64,000 nucleotides of DNA, taken from positions 319,963-383,962 of the forward strand of contig NZ_HG964405.1 in assembly GCF_000612805.1 (NCBI RefSeq). Direction: 5' to 3'. A program made the translations under genes and the position numbers. Each line of letters begins with the position of its first letter. Position 1 is the stretch's first letter. The notes beneath the pieces are model-generated. The model worked only from the letters and a program-made list of their open reading frames with translations. It did no database searches and had not been told where the DNA came from. Positions 46,775-57,083 of this stretch are shown in pieces. This stretch comes from Bacillus ndiopicus. Its GTDB lineage: Bacteria > Bacillota > Bacilli > Bacillales_A > Planococcaceae.

Positions 46775-47593
46775 ATGCGAGTTCATATTGTCCAAAAAGG
46801 CGATACACTGTGGAAGATTGCCAAACAATATAGTATCGGCTTTGAGGAGCTAAAGCGTTTAAATGCTCATTTAGCAAATCCAGATTACATTGTACCGGGA
46901 ATGGAAATATATTTACCAGACGGTCAGCATGTGAAGGAAAGGCCAAAAGAGCATATGAAAGAGCATATAAAAGAAAAGGTGGAGAGTCCACGGAGACATG
47001 TTCCACCACCAGCACCACCGAAAATTGAGCAGCCTATCATGCCACCAATGCACTGGCAGCCACAACAGCCTGTATGGCCAGAATTTAATTTTTATATGCC
47101 GTGGCATATTGATATGACACAAATGCAAACAATGCCACAACAGCCAATTATGCCACCACCACAAATCCAGCAACCGATTATGCCGTTGCCAGAGGTACAA
47201 CAACCAATTATGCCACCACCGAAAATTGAGCAGCCGATTATGCCAATGCCGGAACTACAACAGCCAATTATGCCACCGCCACATATGATGTTCCCACCGC
47301 CGATGCCATGTCCATCAATGTGTATGCCACCAATGCCAATGATGTGCTGCCCGATGCCTATGCCAACACCATACGATATGATGATGTATCCGCAGATGCA
47401 GCAGTTTCCTAGTATGCCACCACAACAACTAGCTGAGATGGAACAACAAGCTTCACCAATGATGGAACCAGAAATGCGCACCGAAAATTATTATGAAGAA
47501 ATGAACCAGCCTTGCCCATGCTCACCGCATCCACAAATGATGCCAATGCAAATGCCATGTCAGCCAATGCCTTTCCCACCATGGCATTATTAA
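46775..47593 (+). CDS. safA: SafA-like spore coat assembly protein
   Basis: SafA anchors the inner coat by binding cortex peptidoglycan and SpoVID. The 272-residue protein starts with one LysM domain (MRVHIVQKGDTLWKIAKQYS to about residue 48). A basic linker and a Pro/Met/Gln-rich tail with five decapeptide repeats and scattered cysteines follow. ATG 46775 was chosen because AAAGGAGG lies 6 nt before it and touches the ATG at 46769. It diverges from niaR. Confidence 0.85.
   Translation: MRVHIVQKGDTLWKIAKQYSIGFEELKRLNAHLANPDYIVPGMEIYLPDGQHVKERPKEHMKEHIKEKVESPRRHVPPPAPPKIEQPIMPPMHWQPQQPVWPEFNFYMPWHIDMTQMQTMPQQPIMPPPQIQQPIMPLPEVQQPIMPPPKIEQPIMPMPELQQPIMPPPHMMFPPPMPCPSMCMPPMPMMCCPMPMPTPYDMMMYPQMQQFPSMPPQQLAEMEQQASPMMEPEMRTENYYEEMNQPCPCSPHPQMMPMQMPCQPMPFPPWHY
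47138..47287 (+). repeat. Five 30-bp repeats encoding QQPIMPPPxx decapeptides
   Basis: QQPIMPPPQI, QQPIMPLPEV, QQPIMPPPKI, EQPIMPMPEL and QQPIMPPPHM follow head to tail in the SafA tail. Confidence 0.85.
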
Positions 47594-47594
47594 C

Positions 47595-48422
47595 ATGTAT
47601 ATTAAGCATAATTGCTGGAAATGGCAAACGGCAACAGGCACATTTTTTGTCAAAAAATATGATGAAATTGTAATCGAAAAAAAAGTAAAAAATATTCATC
47701 AAAAATTGACAGCAATTGGCTTCCCTTATCATATTCCAATTGTCAATAACAATGATGGGGTAGTCATTCAAAAATGGCATGAAGGTCGAAGTGCGCGTTT
47801 TGACCAAAAAGAAGAACGGTTAGCAGCTGTCGATTGCCTGCAAGCTCTTCATGAAACGAAAAAAAGTATTGATTGGCAGCTTGAGCCGCTTCCTCGTCAG
47901 CAGCTACAGCGAAAATGGCGGGCAAGGTTTGATCGCTTTTTGATAAATGAAAAAGAGCTTTCTTATTATTTAGATAAAGATTACACCACAATTGTTAACT
48001 CTACGCATAAAGGTTTACGTAAAATGTCGAAAGCTCCTGTGCAAGCTGTGGAATCAACTTTGCTGCATGGAGATGTTGTGCATCATAATTTTTTGAAAAC
48101 AGATAAAGGGATTTTGTTAATCGATTTTGATTTAGCTATACTTGGCTCGCCAATCGATGAAATGATTTTATGGCTGCATCGTGCTTTGCCAAATGTTGAT
48201 TATGATTTATCATTGCTTCTTAAGGAACATCCTTATACAGCTATTTGTATACCACAGCTTTCGTATATATATTATCCGAATGAATTACTGCGAGAATGGC
48301 TTTATATTTTACAGTTAGATGCAAAAGAGCGCGAGCCTTTTTTAGATTACTTAATCCCTTTTACAAAAAAAGCGCTAAAACATTGGCCGAGGCTAATAAA
48401 ACAAATTGAACACTATACTTAA
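47595..48422 (+). CDS. Spore coat kinase-like protein (CotS/YutH/APH family)
   Basis: The 275-residue protein has the aminoglycoside-phosphotransferase-type catalytic loop LLHGDVVHHNFL and metal motif LLIDFDLA. CotS, YsxE and YutH, spore-coat proteins, have this fold; its place 1 bp after safA supports that role. The usual glycine loop is not clear, so catalysis is uncertain. No good ribosome site precedes the ATG, which suggests translation coupled to safA. Confidence 0.75.
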   Translation: MYIKHNCWKWQTATGTFFVKKYDEIVIEKKVKNIHQKLTAIGFPYHIPIVNNNDGVVIQKWHEGRSARFDQKEERLAAVDCLQALHETKKSIDWQLEPLPRQQLQRKWRARFDRFLINEKELSYYLDKDYTTIVNSTHKGLRKMSKAPVQAVESTLLHGDVVHHNFLKTDKGILLIDFDLAILGSPIDEMILWLHRALPNVDYDLSLLLKEHPYTAICIPQLSYIYYPNELLREWLYILQLDAKEREPFLDYLIPFTKKALKHWPRLIKQIEHYT

Positions 48423-48463
48423 AGTGTTGATCGAATAATCATTACATTAAAATGTATAGGAAG

Positions 48464-48507
48464 TGCCGAAAAAGCAGATATTGTTTTGCTTTTTCGGCAT
48501 TTTTTTA
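48464..48507 (+). terminator. safA operon terminator
   Basis: TGCCGAAAAAGCA pairs with TGCTTTTTCGGCA, followed by TTTTTTT. Confidence 0.9.
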
Positions 48508-48569
48508 TCAATTTAATATCTTATCCTACGTTCCGCTATAACAATCAATGGGGAGGAACTTTCACTTTA

Positions 48570-48578
48570 TGCTATAAT
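48570..48578 (+). promoter_or_regulatory. ruvA extended -10 promoter
   Basis: TGC-TATAAT, 26 bp before the ruvA start. No LexA box (CGAAC-N4-GTTCG) was seen nearby. Confidence 0.5.
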
Positions 48579-48604
48579 AAATGCATGATTGTGAGGGATA
48601 AAAG

Positions 48605-49225
48605 ATGTATGATTATTTAAAAGGACAGGTGACACGTATTACACCTGAATATATCGTTGTAGAGCAGCAAGGTATAGGCTGGCGATTATTTACACCAAAC
48701 CCATTTGCTTTTCAAAAAACGGCAGTAGAACAGCAGGTTTTTTTACATATGCATGTACGTGAGGATGCGCAATTTCTTTATGGATTTACAAGTCTAGACC
48801 AACGTGAGCTCTTTCGAAAATTAATTCAAGTATCGGGCATTGGACCAAAGGGAGCGCTAGCAATTTTAGCGACAGGTAATCCAGTGCAAGTAATTCAGGC
48901 GATTGAAATGGAGGACGAGTCATTTTTAATTAAATTCCCTGGCGTTGGGAAGAAAACGGCACGCCAAATGATTTTAGATTTAAAAGGCAAGTTAGGGGCT
49001 TTATTAGATCATGTAGAGCTGCCAAGTACAGAGGAGGAGCTTCCGTTATTTGGTGTCAATCCGTATAAGCATGAACTAGAAGAGGCATTATTAGCATTAA
49101 CGGCACTCGGCTATGCAGAACGTGAGCTAGCAAAGGTGCAGCCACAGCTTGAAGCAGATGAAGCATTAACCACGACGGATGCTTATATGAAGCAAGCGTT
49201 AAAGCTACTATTGAAATTAAAATAG
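48605..49225 (+). CDS. ruvA: Holliday junction DNA helicase subunit RuvA
   Basis: RuvA binds Holliday junctions and loads RuvB. The 206-residue protein has an OB fold (MYDYLKGQVTRITPEYIVVEQQGIGWRLF), paired helix-hairpin-helix motifs (LIQVSGIGPKGALAIL, LIKFPGVGKKTARQMI) and a C-terminal RuvB-contact helix bundle. ruvB follows 12 bp downstream. Confidence 0.97.
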   Translation: MYDYLKGQVTRITPEYIVVEQQGIGWRLFTPNPFAFQKTAVEQQVFLHMHVREDAQFLYGFTSLDQRELFRKLIQVSGIGPKGALAILATGNPVQVIQAIEMEDESFLIKFPGVGKKTARQMILDLKGKLGALLDHVELPSTEEELPLFGVNPYKHELEEALLALTALGYAERELAKVQPQLEADEALTTTDAYMKQALKLLLKLK

Positions 49226-49237
49226 GAGGAATAAGGA

Positions 49238-50239
49238 ATGTCAGATCGAGTGATTTCAAGCGAAGCGAATGCGGCAGAGGAACAACTCGAGTATTCTTTA
49301 CGCCCGCAGACGCTTGCGCAATATATTGGACAGCATCAAGTAAAGGATAATTTGAAGATTTTCATAGAAGCAGCAAAGCAGCGTCAAGAATGCCTAGATC
49401 ATGTACTTCTGTATGGACCACCAGGGCTCGGAAAAACGACGTTAGCCTCTGTTATTGCGAATGAAATGGGCGTACAAGTCCGTATGACGAGTGGACCAGC
49501 TATTGAACGACCAGGTGATTTAGCAGCTATCGTTAGCAGCTTAGAACCAGGTGATGTGTTGTTTATAGATGAGATTCACCGTCTACCACGGGCGATTGAA
49601 GAAGTGCTTTATCCCGCAATGGAGGATTTTTGCTTGGATATCGTTGTAGGCAAAGGTCCAGAAGCACGCTCAATTCGTCTAGAATTGCCACCATTTACGT
49701 TAGTTGGAGCAACCACGAGAGCGGGGGCATTATCTGCACCACTACGTGATCGCTTTGGTGTGCTACTCCGTTTAGAGTTTTATGATGAGGAATCATTGGC
49801 AAAGATCGTTATACGTAGCGGTCAACTTTTTGGAGTAGCAATGGATGACGCAGCAGCATATGAAATTGCCCGTCGTTCCAGAGGGACACCTCGTATTGCC
49901 AATCGTTTATTAAAGCGTGTCCGGGATTATGCCCAAGTAATAGGAGATGGACAAATTTCGTTACCTCTTGCTAAGCAGGCATTAGAACTGTTACAGGTGG
50001 ATCCACTTGGCTTAGACCATATAGACCATAAATTATTAATGGCAATGCTAGAGCGCTTCCGCGGTGGTCCAGTAGGTTTGGATACATTGGCGGCATCAAT
50101 TGGTGAGGAACGTATAACGATAGAAGATGTTTATGAGCCATATTTATTGCAAATCGGCTTCGTGCAGCGAACACCAAGAGGTCGTATTGCAACGGCATTG
50201 GCGTATGAGCATTTCGGCATAACGCCACAACAATCTTAA
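49238..50239 (+). CDS. ruvB: Holliday junction DNA helicase RuvB
   Basis: RuvB is the AAA+ motor of branch migration. The 333-residue protein has Walker [10 protein letters not shown], Walker [24 protein letters not shown], sensor I VGATTRAG and the arginine finger region LRDRFG, with a winged-helix end. AGGAGG precedes the start. Confidence 0.98.
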   Translation: MSDRVISSEANAAEEQLEYSLRPQTLAQYIGQHQVKDNLKIFIEAAKQRQECLDHVLLYGPPGLGKTTLASVIANEMGVQVRMTSGPAIERPGDLAAIVSSLEPGDVLFIDEIHRLPRAIEEVLYPAMEDFCLDIVVGKGPEARSIRLELPPFTLVGATTRAGALSAPLRDRFGVLLRLEFYDEESLAKIVIRSGQLFGVAMDDAAAYEIARRSRGTPRIANRLLKRVRDYAQVIGDGQISLPLAKQALELLQVDPLGLDHIDHKLLMAMLERFRGGPVGLDTLAASIGEERITIEDVYEPYLLQIGFVQRTPRGRIATALAYEHFGITPQQS

Positions 50240-50256
50240 GTAAAAGGACGTTTTTT

Positions 50257-51294
50257 ATGAAAGTAGAAGATTTTGATTTTTATTTACCAGAGCAATTAAT
50301 TGCCCAAACACCATTATTAGACCGAACAGCAAGTCGTCTATTAGTTGTCAATCCAAATGAGCAAGAGCTTGAGCATCATCAATTTGCACATATTTTAGAC
50401 GAGCTTCACGCTGGGGATTGCCTTGTGTTAAATGATACGCGCGTATTACCTGCTCGCTTAATTGGTGTAAAAGAGGATACTGGCGCAAATATTGAAATAT
50501 TATTGTTAAAGCAAACGAATGATGATGAATGGGAAACATTAGTCAAACCAGCAAAGCGCGTGAAAGTAGGTACTGTGATTACATTTGGTGAAGGCTTACT
50601 ACGTGCGGAATGTGTTGGTGAGTTAGAGCATGGTGGACGTATATTCAAATTTCAGTATGAAGGCATTTTTTATGAGATTTTGGAGCGTTTGGGAGAAATG
50701 CCTTTACCGCCATATATTCGCGAAAAGTTGGATGATCAGGAACGCTATCAAACAGTATACGCTAAGGAGCGCGGTTCGGCAGCGGCTCCAACCGCAGGAC
50801 TACATTTTACAGAGCCATTGCTTGAGGCGATACGTGCTAAAGGTGTAGAAATTGCTTTCGTTACATTGCATGTAGGCTTAGGTACGTTTCGACCTGTAAG
50901 TGTTGAATCAATTGAAGACCATGACATGCATTCGGAATTTTATAGTGTATCAGAGGAAACTGCTGAAATCATTAACCGCACGAAAGCAAACGGTGGGAAT
51001 GTTATTGCAGTAGGTACAACATCAACACGCACTTTGGAAACTGTCGCTTCTAAAAATGACGGGAAAATCGTTGCTGAGCAAGGATGGACGGCTATTTTCA
51101 TTTATCCAGGGTATGAATTTAAAGCGGTTGATGGGCTTATAACGAATTTCCATCTTCCGAAATCAACGCTTGTGATGCTTGTTAGTGCTCTAGCAGGTAA
51201 AGAAACGATCTTACATGCTTATAAAGAGGCGGTAGACGAAAAGTACCGTTTCTTTAGCTTTGGCGATGCGATGTTTATTCGTCCAGCCAAATAA
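50257..51294 (+). CDS. queA: S-adenosylmethionine:tRNA ribosyltransferase-isomerase
   Basis: QueA turns 7-aminomethyl-7-deazaguanine in tRNA into epoxyqueuosine. The 345-residue protein has the family segments [41 protein letters not shown] and the end [11 protein letters not shown]. It precedes tgt, the previous enzyme of the pathway, as in B. subtilis, but a 278-bp gap without a gene separates them. Confidence 0.97.
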   Translation: MKVEDFDFYLPEQLIAQTPLLDRTASRLLVVNPNEQELEHHQFAHILDELHAGDCLVLNDTRVLPARLIGVKEDTGANIEILLLKQTNDDEWETLVKPAKRVKVGTVITFGEGLLRAECVGELEHGGRIFKFQYEGIFYEILERLGEMPLPPYIREKLDDQERYQTVYAKERGSAAAPTAGLHFTEPLLEAIRAKGVEIAFVTLHVGLGTFRPVSVESIEDHDMHSEFYSVSEETAEIINRTKANGGNVIAVGTTSTRTLETVASKNDGKIVAEQGWTAIFIYPGYEFKAVDGLITNFHLPKSTLVMLVSALAGKETILHAYKEAVDEKYRFFSFGDAMFIRPAK

Positions 51295-51513
51295 AGTGAA
51301 ACTGCAATCAGTGAAGATTAAAACAGGGAGAGCAGATGCTAACATCCTGATGGTCTCCCATTAGACATTTATGGGTAGTTGTCTTCCATTTTTCTTATGA
51401 AATAAAAAGGAAGAACATTCTTTATTTATATAAAATCTCTGCCTGTTAATGTAGGATAAATTGCTATTTAACAGATAGCACTATACAATAAAGTTTTGTG
51501 TGCAATGTCATTG

Positions 51514-51542
51514 TTGACACATAGATGAATTCGAGGTACTGT
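51514..51542 (+). promoter_or_regulatory. tgt promoter
   Basis: A perfect TTGACA, 17 nt, then TACTGT (weak -10), 30 bp before the start. The 51295-51572 gap holds otherwise only a weak GGGAGA/TCTCCC hairpin at about 51326-51360. Confidence 0.4.
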
Positions 51543-51560
51543 TTTTACCTTTAGAAATGA

Positions 51561-52718
<1,158 letters not shown>

Positions 52719-52761
52719 GAAAATTTGTTGTTAAACTAGAGAAATAGTAGAAAATTTGAGA

Positions 52762-52789
52762 AAAAAAGCGTTTTCTAATCGCTTTTTTA
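52762..52789 (+). terminator. tgt terminator
   Basis: AAAAAAGCG pairs with CGCTTTTTT over a 9-nt loop. Confidence 0.6.
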
Positions 52790-52842
52790 TAGTATTTTAT
52801 ACTATACTGTAGAAGTGAGATTTTGAAAGGAGGAGAAATACA

Positions 52843-53106
52843 TTGAGTTCTTCATTTATGAATATCGGAATGATCGTAGTAATGTTCGTTGCGATGTGGT
52901 TTATTTTAATCCGTCCAGCACAAAAAAGACAAAAAGCAACGATAGAAATGCAAAATAGTATTAAACGCGGTGACCGTGTAGTAACGATTGGTGGTTTACA
53001 TGGTGAAGTAGACGCGATTGAAGATACAGTAGTATATTTAATCATTGCGGACAACGTACGTGTGAAATTTGAAAGACAAGCTATTGGTCGAGTTTTAGTA
53101 GACTAA
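52843..53106 (+). CDS. yajC: Preprotein translocase subunit YajC
   Basis: YajC associates with SecDF at the Sec channel. The 87-residue protein has one N-terminal membrane segment (MIVVMFVAMWFILIRPAQKRQK) and the cytoplasmic GDRVVTIGGLHGEV motif. TTG 52843 is the likely start, with AAAGGAGGAG 7 nt upstream; the first ATG (52858) has none. Confidence 0.95.
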   Translation: MSSSFMNIGMIVVMFVAMWFILIRPAQKRQKATIEMQNSIKRGDRVVTIGGLHGEVDAIEDTVVYLIIADNVRVKFERQAIGRVLVD

Positions 53107-53115
53107 GAGAATAGG

Positions 53116-53165
53116 GCTGACAGGTAAAGTAGATGTTAAAATCTATTTTCCTGTCAGCTTTTTTC
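53116..53165 (+). terminator. yajC terminator
   Basis: GCTGACAGG..TAGAT pairs with ATCTA..CCTGTCAGC, followed by TTTTTTC. Confidence 0.8.
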
Positions 53166-53330
53166 ATTTTTGCTTAAGTATTTGCTATTTTGAGGAATGT
53201 TAACTGTAAAATAGACCGTTATATCTAATTTTCGCTTCGTTAATCTACTGAATGTATGATATAATTTTTACGCATTATAGAAAATTGTATAGTTCAAAAA
53301 GCATATCTGATTAGAAATGGGGGATACAGA

Positions 53331-54143
53331 ATGAAGCGAATTTTAATAGCTACTTTTATGTTATTAGCTGTAGTAGTAGGTGTTGTTTATAGTAGTGGAA
53401 AGGCTGATGCAGCTAGTAAAACAGTGTATGTTAATGCGAAAAGTGACATTATTTTACGCGATCAACCAGTAAAAAATGCAAAGCAAATTGGAACAGTGAA
53501 AAATAAATCTGCTGTTACTTTGCTTTCAACAAAGCAGGAATGGTCATATATTCAGGCTGGCAAACAAAAGGGCTATGTATATTCATCAGCATTATCAGCG
53601 AAAAATCCGAATAAAAAAGTGACAGGGGGATTATATCCGAAAGCAGGTCTTACGCTTATCTATAGTCCAGATTACTATGCAGCTTCGAAAAAAGGAGTAG
53701 AAAAGTATCATACATGTGGTTCGAAAGAATATACATCTGTCGTTTTAGTATTAAGTACAATACCTTGTAGTAATGATGTAAATTATGGATATGCTGTGGG
53801 TGATTACGTTTCGGAATGGCATAATAATACAAAATGGCTAGATATCGGTGTGGCCGAGTCGGATGTAACATTTGGTCAATATAAATATCCAATGACAGAA
53901 GGAAGCTATACATACGAATATACAATCTTGCCAAATGAAGATTTTCCAGAGAAGGTTAAAATTTTTGTCGAAAGTACAACAAAAACTGTCAAAGTAAAAG
54001 CAGGTACATTTGAGAATGTAGTTATTTTAAAGGCTTATAATAATTATCGTTATTATTTTGTGAAAGATATTGGGCTGATTAAAATAACAGATGGCCAAGG
54101 ACGCACGATTTCTGAATTAATTTTAGTTGAAAATGAAAAATAG
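53331..54143 (+). CDS. Secreted SH3b-domain protein
   Basis: The 270-residue protein has a signal peptide (MKRILIATFMLLAVVVGVVYSSGKADA) and an N-terminal SH3-type domain (about 32-88; TVYVNAKSDIILRDQPV, WSYIQAGKQKGYVYSSAL). A C-terminal beta-rich domain with two cysteines follows, not recognised. SH3b domains bind the cell wall. It has its own upstream region and terminator, so it is probably a single transcript. Confidence 0.8.
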   Translation: MKRILIATFMLLAVVVGVVYSSGKADAASKTVYVNAKSDIILRDQPVKNAKQIGTVKNKSAVTLLSTKQEWSYIQAGKQKGYVYSSALSAKNPNKKVTGGLYPKAGLTLIYSPDYYAASKKGVEKYHTCGSKEYTSVVLVLSTIPCSNDVNYGYAVGDYVSEWHNNTKWLDIGVAESDVTFGQYKYPMTEGSYTYEYTILPNEDFPEKVKIFVESTTKTVKVKAGTFENVVILKAYNNYRYYFVKDIGLIKITDGQGRTISELILVENEK

Positions 54144-54239
54144 CAAAAAAGAGGTCCTGTATTGACTTGATTAAATGGACAGCTATGAAAGGGCAAACAA
54201 TGTATGAACTAGCCTCGATTTAAAAATAAACCTGTATGA

Positions 54240-54280
54240 AAAACCCTCGTTTTGCTCACAATGAACAAAAAGAGGGTTTT
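54240..54280 (+). terminator. Hairpin overlapping the yrbG ribosome site
   Basis: AAAACCCTCGTTTT pairs with AAAAAGAGGGTTTT (one mismatch). The right arm contains AGAGGG, the likely ribosome site of the next gene. Confidence 0.6.
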
Positions 54281-54284
54281 GGGT

Positions 54285-54932
54285 GTGCAAGAATATTTAT
54301 TAATTATAATGAGAACAGTTTTTCTATATTTTCTTGTATTATTTGTATTTCGGATGATGGGTAAGCGCGAATTAGGAGAGCTAAGCATTTTAGATGTAGC
54401 TGTATATGTATTAATTGCAGAAGTCGCTGCTTTGGCTCTTGAAGATGTGGACAAGCCATTTTTGAAATCTGTCTTGCCAATATTACTACTTTTCACTATT
54501 CAATATATTAATGCAATTTTTATATTAAAAAATAAACGTTTGCGCGATGTTATTGATGGAGACCCTACAATTATTGTGCGTGATGGTATCATTTTAGAGC
54601 ATGAAATGGCGAAGCAGCGGTATAATTTAGATGATTTATTTCAACAAATGCGAGAGCAGGGGGTCAGCTCTATACAAACGATTTCCTTTGCTTTTTTAGA
54701 GCAATCGGGTAAGCTGTCCATTTATAAGAAAGATGACCCTGCTTTTATTTTACCCATTATTGTCGACGGTTATTTAGATGTTAAGCATCTACGTTTAATT
54801 GGTAAAACAGAAGAGTGGCTAGAAGATGAGCTACGTGCACAAGGTATTTATTCACCTAAGAGTGTTTTTTATGCTAGCTATGAAGAAGGCAAATTACATG
54901 TTCAGTTAAAGTCTCGAAAAAATAGCACGTAA
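54285..54932 (+). CDS. yrbG: DUF421/YetF-domain membrane protein (YrbG-like)
   Basis: The 215-residue protein has three N-terminal membrane segments with MGKRELGELSILDVAVYVL, then the YetF domain (GDPTIIVRDGIILEHEMAKQRYNLDDL). B. subtilis yrbG lies next to spoVB too. The molecular role is unknown; relatives act in spore germination or resistance. GTG 54285 has AGAGGG 8 nt upstream; ATG 54261 is possible but lacks a site. It converges on spoVB with 27 bp overlap. Confidence 0.85.
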   Translation: MQEYLLIIMRTVFLYFLVLFVFRMMGKRELGELSILDVAVYVLIAEVAALALEDVDKPFLKSVLPILLLFTIQYINAIFILKNKRLRDVIDGDPTIIVRDGIILEHEMAKQRYNLDDLFQQMREQGVSSIQTISFAFLEQSGKLSIYKKDDPAFILPIIVDGYLDVKHLRLIGKTEEWLEDELRAQGIYSPKSVFYASYEEGKLHVQLKSRKNST

Positions 54933-56408
54933 ATAGCGTAAATCTTGCCAACGAATTTGATTTGTGAGCAATAGTAATAGTGTAATAAGTGCCAACGTGA
55001 TTGCACTATCAGTCCAAAAATGACCAGTAAAGTGAATGAATGTTTGCACAAGGCAGACGAAAATAAATATTGCATAGGGTACTACGAAAATTTGAAAACC
55101 AACACCGATGCGAGGATGCTGACGCAATGTTGCGATATGTAAAAATGATGTAATAAGTACACCAAAGCCAATCGCAATAATTGCTCCTTTTTCCTGAATA
55201 AATGGTTGTGAGGCAAGCGCGAATAAAATAAATAGCTTTGCCAAGCCGCCATACACTGAATTCATCATTGCTGCTCGGGCCTCATCAACAGCTTGTAAAA
55301 TAGAATGAAGCGGGCTTTGTACGTAATAAAAATAAAATATTGGCGCCAATATTTTCATAAATCCGCGATTTTCCTCTAAATGAAATAGCTTCATCGCAAG
55401 TTCATCACCGTAAATAAAAAAATAAGTAGCAGCGAAGCAACCGATAATGGATGAGAGGCGTAGTGACACCGCTACACGCTCAGTTAATATTGCTGTATTA
55501 TTACGTGCAACTGCATCGCTAACAGCTGGAATAAGTACAATTGCTAAAGCATTGGGTATGAATGAAGGAAATAGCAGTAATGGGATATGCACACCTGAAA
55601 TAACGCCATACAAAGTAGTGGCGGCAGTTGCAGCAAGTCCAGAAACGGTTAGTGCCTTTAAAAAAATAATTGGCTCTAAAAACCACGTAAATGTGCCGAA
55701 CATTTTACTGCCCGCTGAAGGTAAAGCAATACGAAATAATGGTGCAGCAGGGTAGCTTGCTGTTTTTTTTGTGTATTTTTCTTTTGCATAGTGAAATGCT
55801 AAAAACAATAACGAAAAAATTTCTCCAAGCAATGTAATAAGCATCGCACCTGCGGCTGTAATACTCGCATCAGCACTAACAAAATACGGTAAAAGTAAAA
55901 TAACAAGCGCAATACGTAAAACTTGCTCTAGCAACTGAGCCCAAGCTGTAGGCGTTATTTTTGCTAAACCTTGTAAATAAGCTTTTATTAAGCTTGCATA
56001 AACAACGATTGGTACAGTAAACAATGATACTTTTAAAGTAAGGGCAATAGTTTCATTTTGTAATAATGTGCGAGCAAGCCATGGTAATGACAAATAAAGC
56101 GGGGGTAATAAAATTAAAATTGCAATTGTAGAAATAAAAGTCGCTTTTGTCATAACTGCTTGTACATCTTCATTGCGCTTTTTCGCACGAAGTTCTGCTG
56201 TCAGTTTAGCAACAGCGATTGGCAAGCCAAGCTGAGCAATCGAAATAAAAAAAATAAATGTTGGATAAGCAGTCATATAAATACCAACTGCTTCTTCTCC
56301 AGCAATACGCATAAATTGCATGCGGTAAATAAAGCCAAAGCATTTTGATAAAAAAATGACAAATATTAAAAAGATTGTACCCTTTATAAATGATGCCACC
56401 AGCGCCAT
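54906..56408 (-). CDS. spoVB: SpoVB-type lipid II flippase-family protein
   Basis: SpoVB, a MATE-like/MurJ-related membrane protein, is needed for spore cortex synthesis. The 500-residue protein has 12-14 hydrophobic segments and the family N-terminus (FIKGTIFLIFVIFLSKCFGFIYR). The ATG at 56408 touches its GAAGGG; GTG 56399, three codons in, has the better spacing. It is opposite to its neighbours, as in B. subtilis. Confidence 0.9.
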   Translation of the reverse strand: MALVASFIKGTIFLIFVIFLSKCFGFIYRMQFMRIAGEEAVGIYMTAYPTFIFFISIAQLGLPIAVAKLTAELRAKKRNEDVQAVMTKATFISTIAILILLPPLYLSLPWLARTLLQNETIALTLKVSLFTVPIVVYASLIKAYLQGLAKITPTAWAQLLEQVLRIALVILLLPYFVSADASITAAGAMLITLLGEIFSLLFLAFHYAKEKYTKKTASYPAAPLFRIALPSAGSKMFGTFTWFLEPIIFLKALTVSGLAATAATTLYGVISGVHIPLLLFPSFIPNALAIVLIPAVSDAVARNNTAILTERVAVSLRLSSIIGCFAATYFFIYGDELAMKLFHLEENRGFMKILAPIFYFYYVQSPLHSILQAVDEARAAMMNSVYGGLAKLFILFALASQPFIQEKGAIIAIGFGVLITSFLHIATLRQHPRIGVGFQIFVVPYAIFIFVCLVQTFIHFTGHFWTDSAITLALITLLLLLTNQIRWQDLRYLRAIFSRL

Positions 56409-56494
56409 CCCTTCTCAACTTATCTTTTTTGATATACACTATTTGTATGCATGAAAAGTAGTGATTACAACTTTAAAACTGAGGTGGGCATATT

Positions 56495-56806
56495 ATGACG
56501 ATTCGTTATTGTAAGCTTTTTGACCATGTGTATGTTGTGCTACAAAGTAAAATAGAAGAGTTTCGTTTTCTTCAATATCAAGCGCTTTCAGAGGAGGAGC
56601 TTTGGAATTATTGTATTGATCGAAAATGGCGTAAAAGAGAGATTGAAAGTCTGTCAATTGCTGAAGTGGTTGCAACCATTTTTGAATTAACACCGTCAGA
56701 AGTATTAAATTATCATCGATTTGTATCTCACCAGGCGCTAGATTTACAAAGTGAGTTAACTGCCGTATTATTTAACATAGAAAATTCCAAAATAGAGTTA
56801 GGATAG
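56495..56806 (+). CDS. comN: Post-transcriptional regulator ComN (YrzD)
   Basis: ComN acts on comE mRNA in B. subtilis and localises with DivIVA. The 103-residue protein has the family segments LSEEELWNYCIDRKWRKRE and SIAEVVATIFELTPSEVLNY. GAGGTGGG precedes the start. It lies between spoVB and secDF as in B. subtilis. The 56807-57083 gap has no gene. Confidence 0.85.
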   Translation: MTIRYCKLFDHVYVVLQSKIEEFRFLQYQALSEEELWNYCIDRKWRKREIESLSIAEVVATIFELTPSEVLNYHRFVSHQALDLQSELTAVLFNIENSKIELG

Positions 56807-57083
56807 AAATGAAGCTTTTCAATTTGAAATGAGCTTAATTATATTGTCTGCTATTATTTTTGATAAAGATTAATTACTAACTATTGATGTAGAATCAAAT
56901 TCACAATTCATTATTTGACAGCTAGCCAATCGTGTTTCATAATAAGCATATTGTGTGTATTCGTTTTTTAGAATGGATTTTGTTGGCTGCATTTGCGGCC
57001 GCTACATAAGTGAACGGAGAACATGGCGCATTGGCGCTTTTTCTCATGCACAAATTCGTGCACAAAGTTGAGGAGGATTTACA

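Noticed and set aside
47092..47481. Gly/Ile-rich minus-strand frame within safA
   Set aside because: It is the reverse reading of the Pro/Met-coding repeats.
51295..51360. Riboswitch between queA and tgt (preQ1)
   Set aside because: Only a weak hairpin is seen and no preQ1 aptamer motif was recognised.
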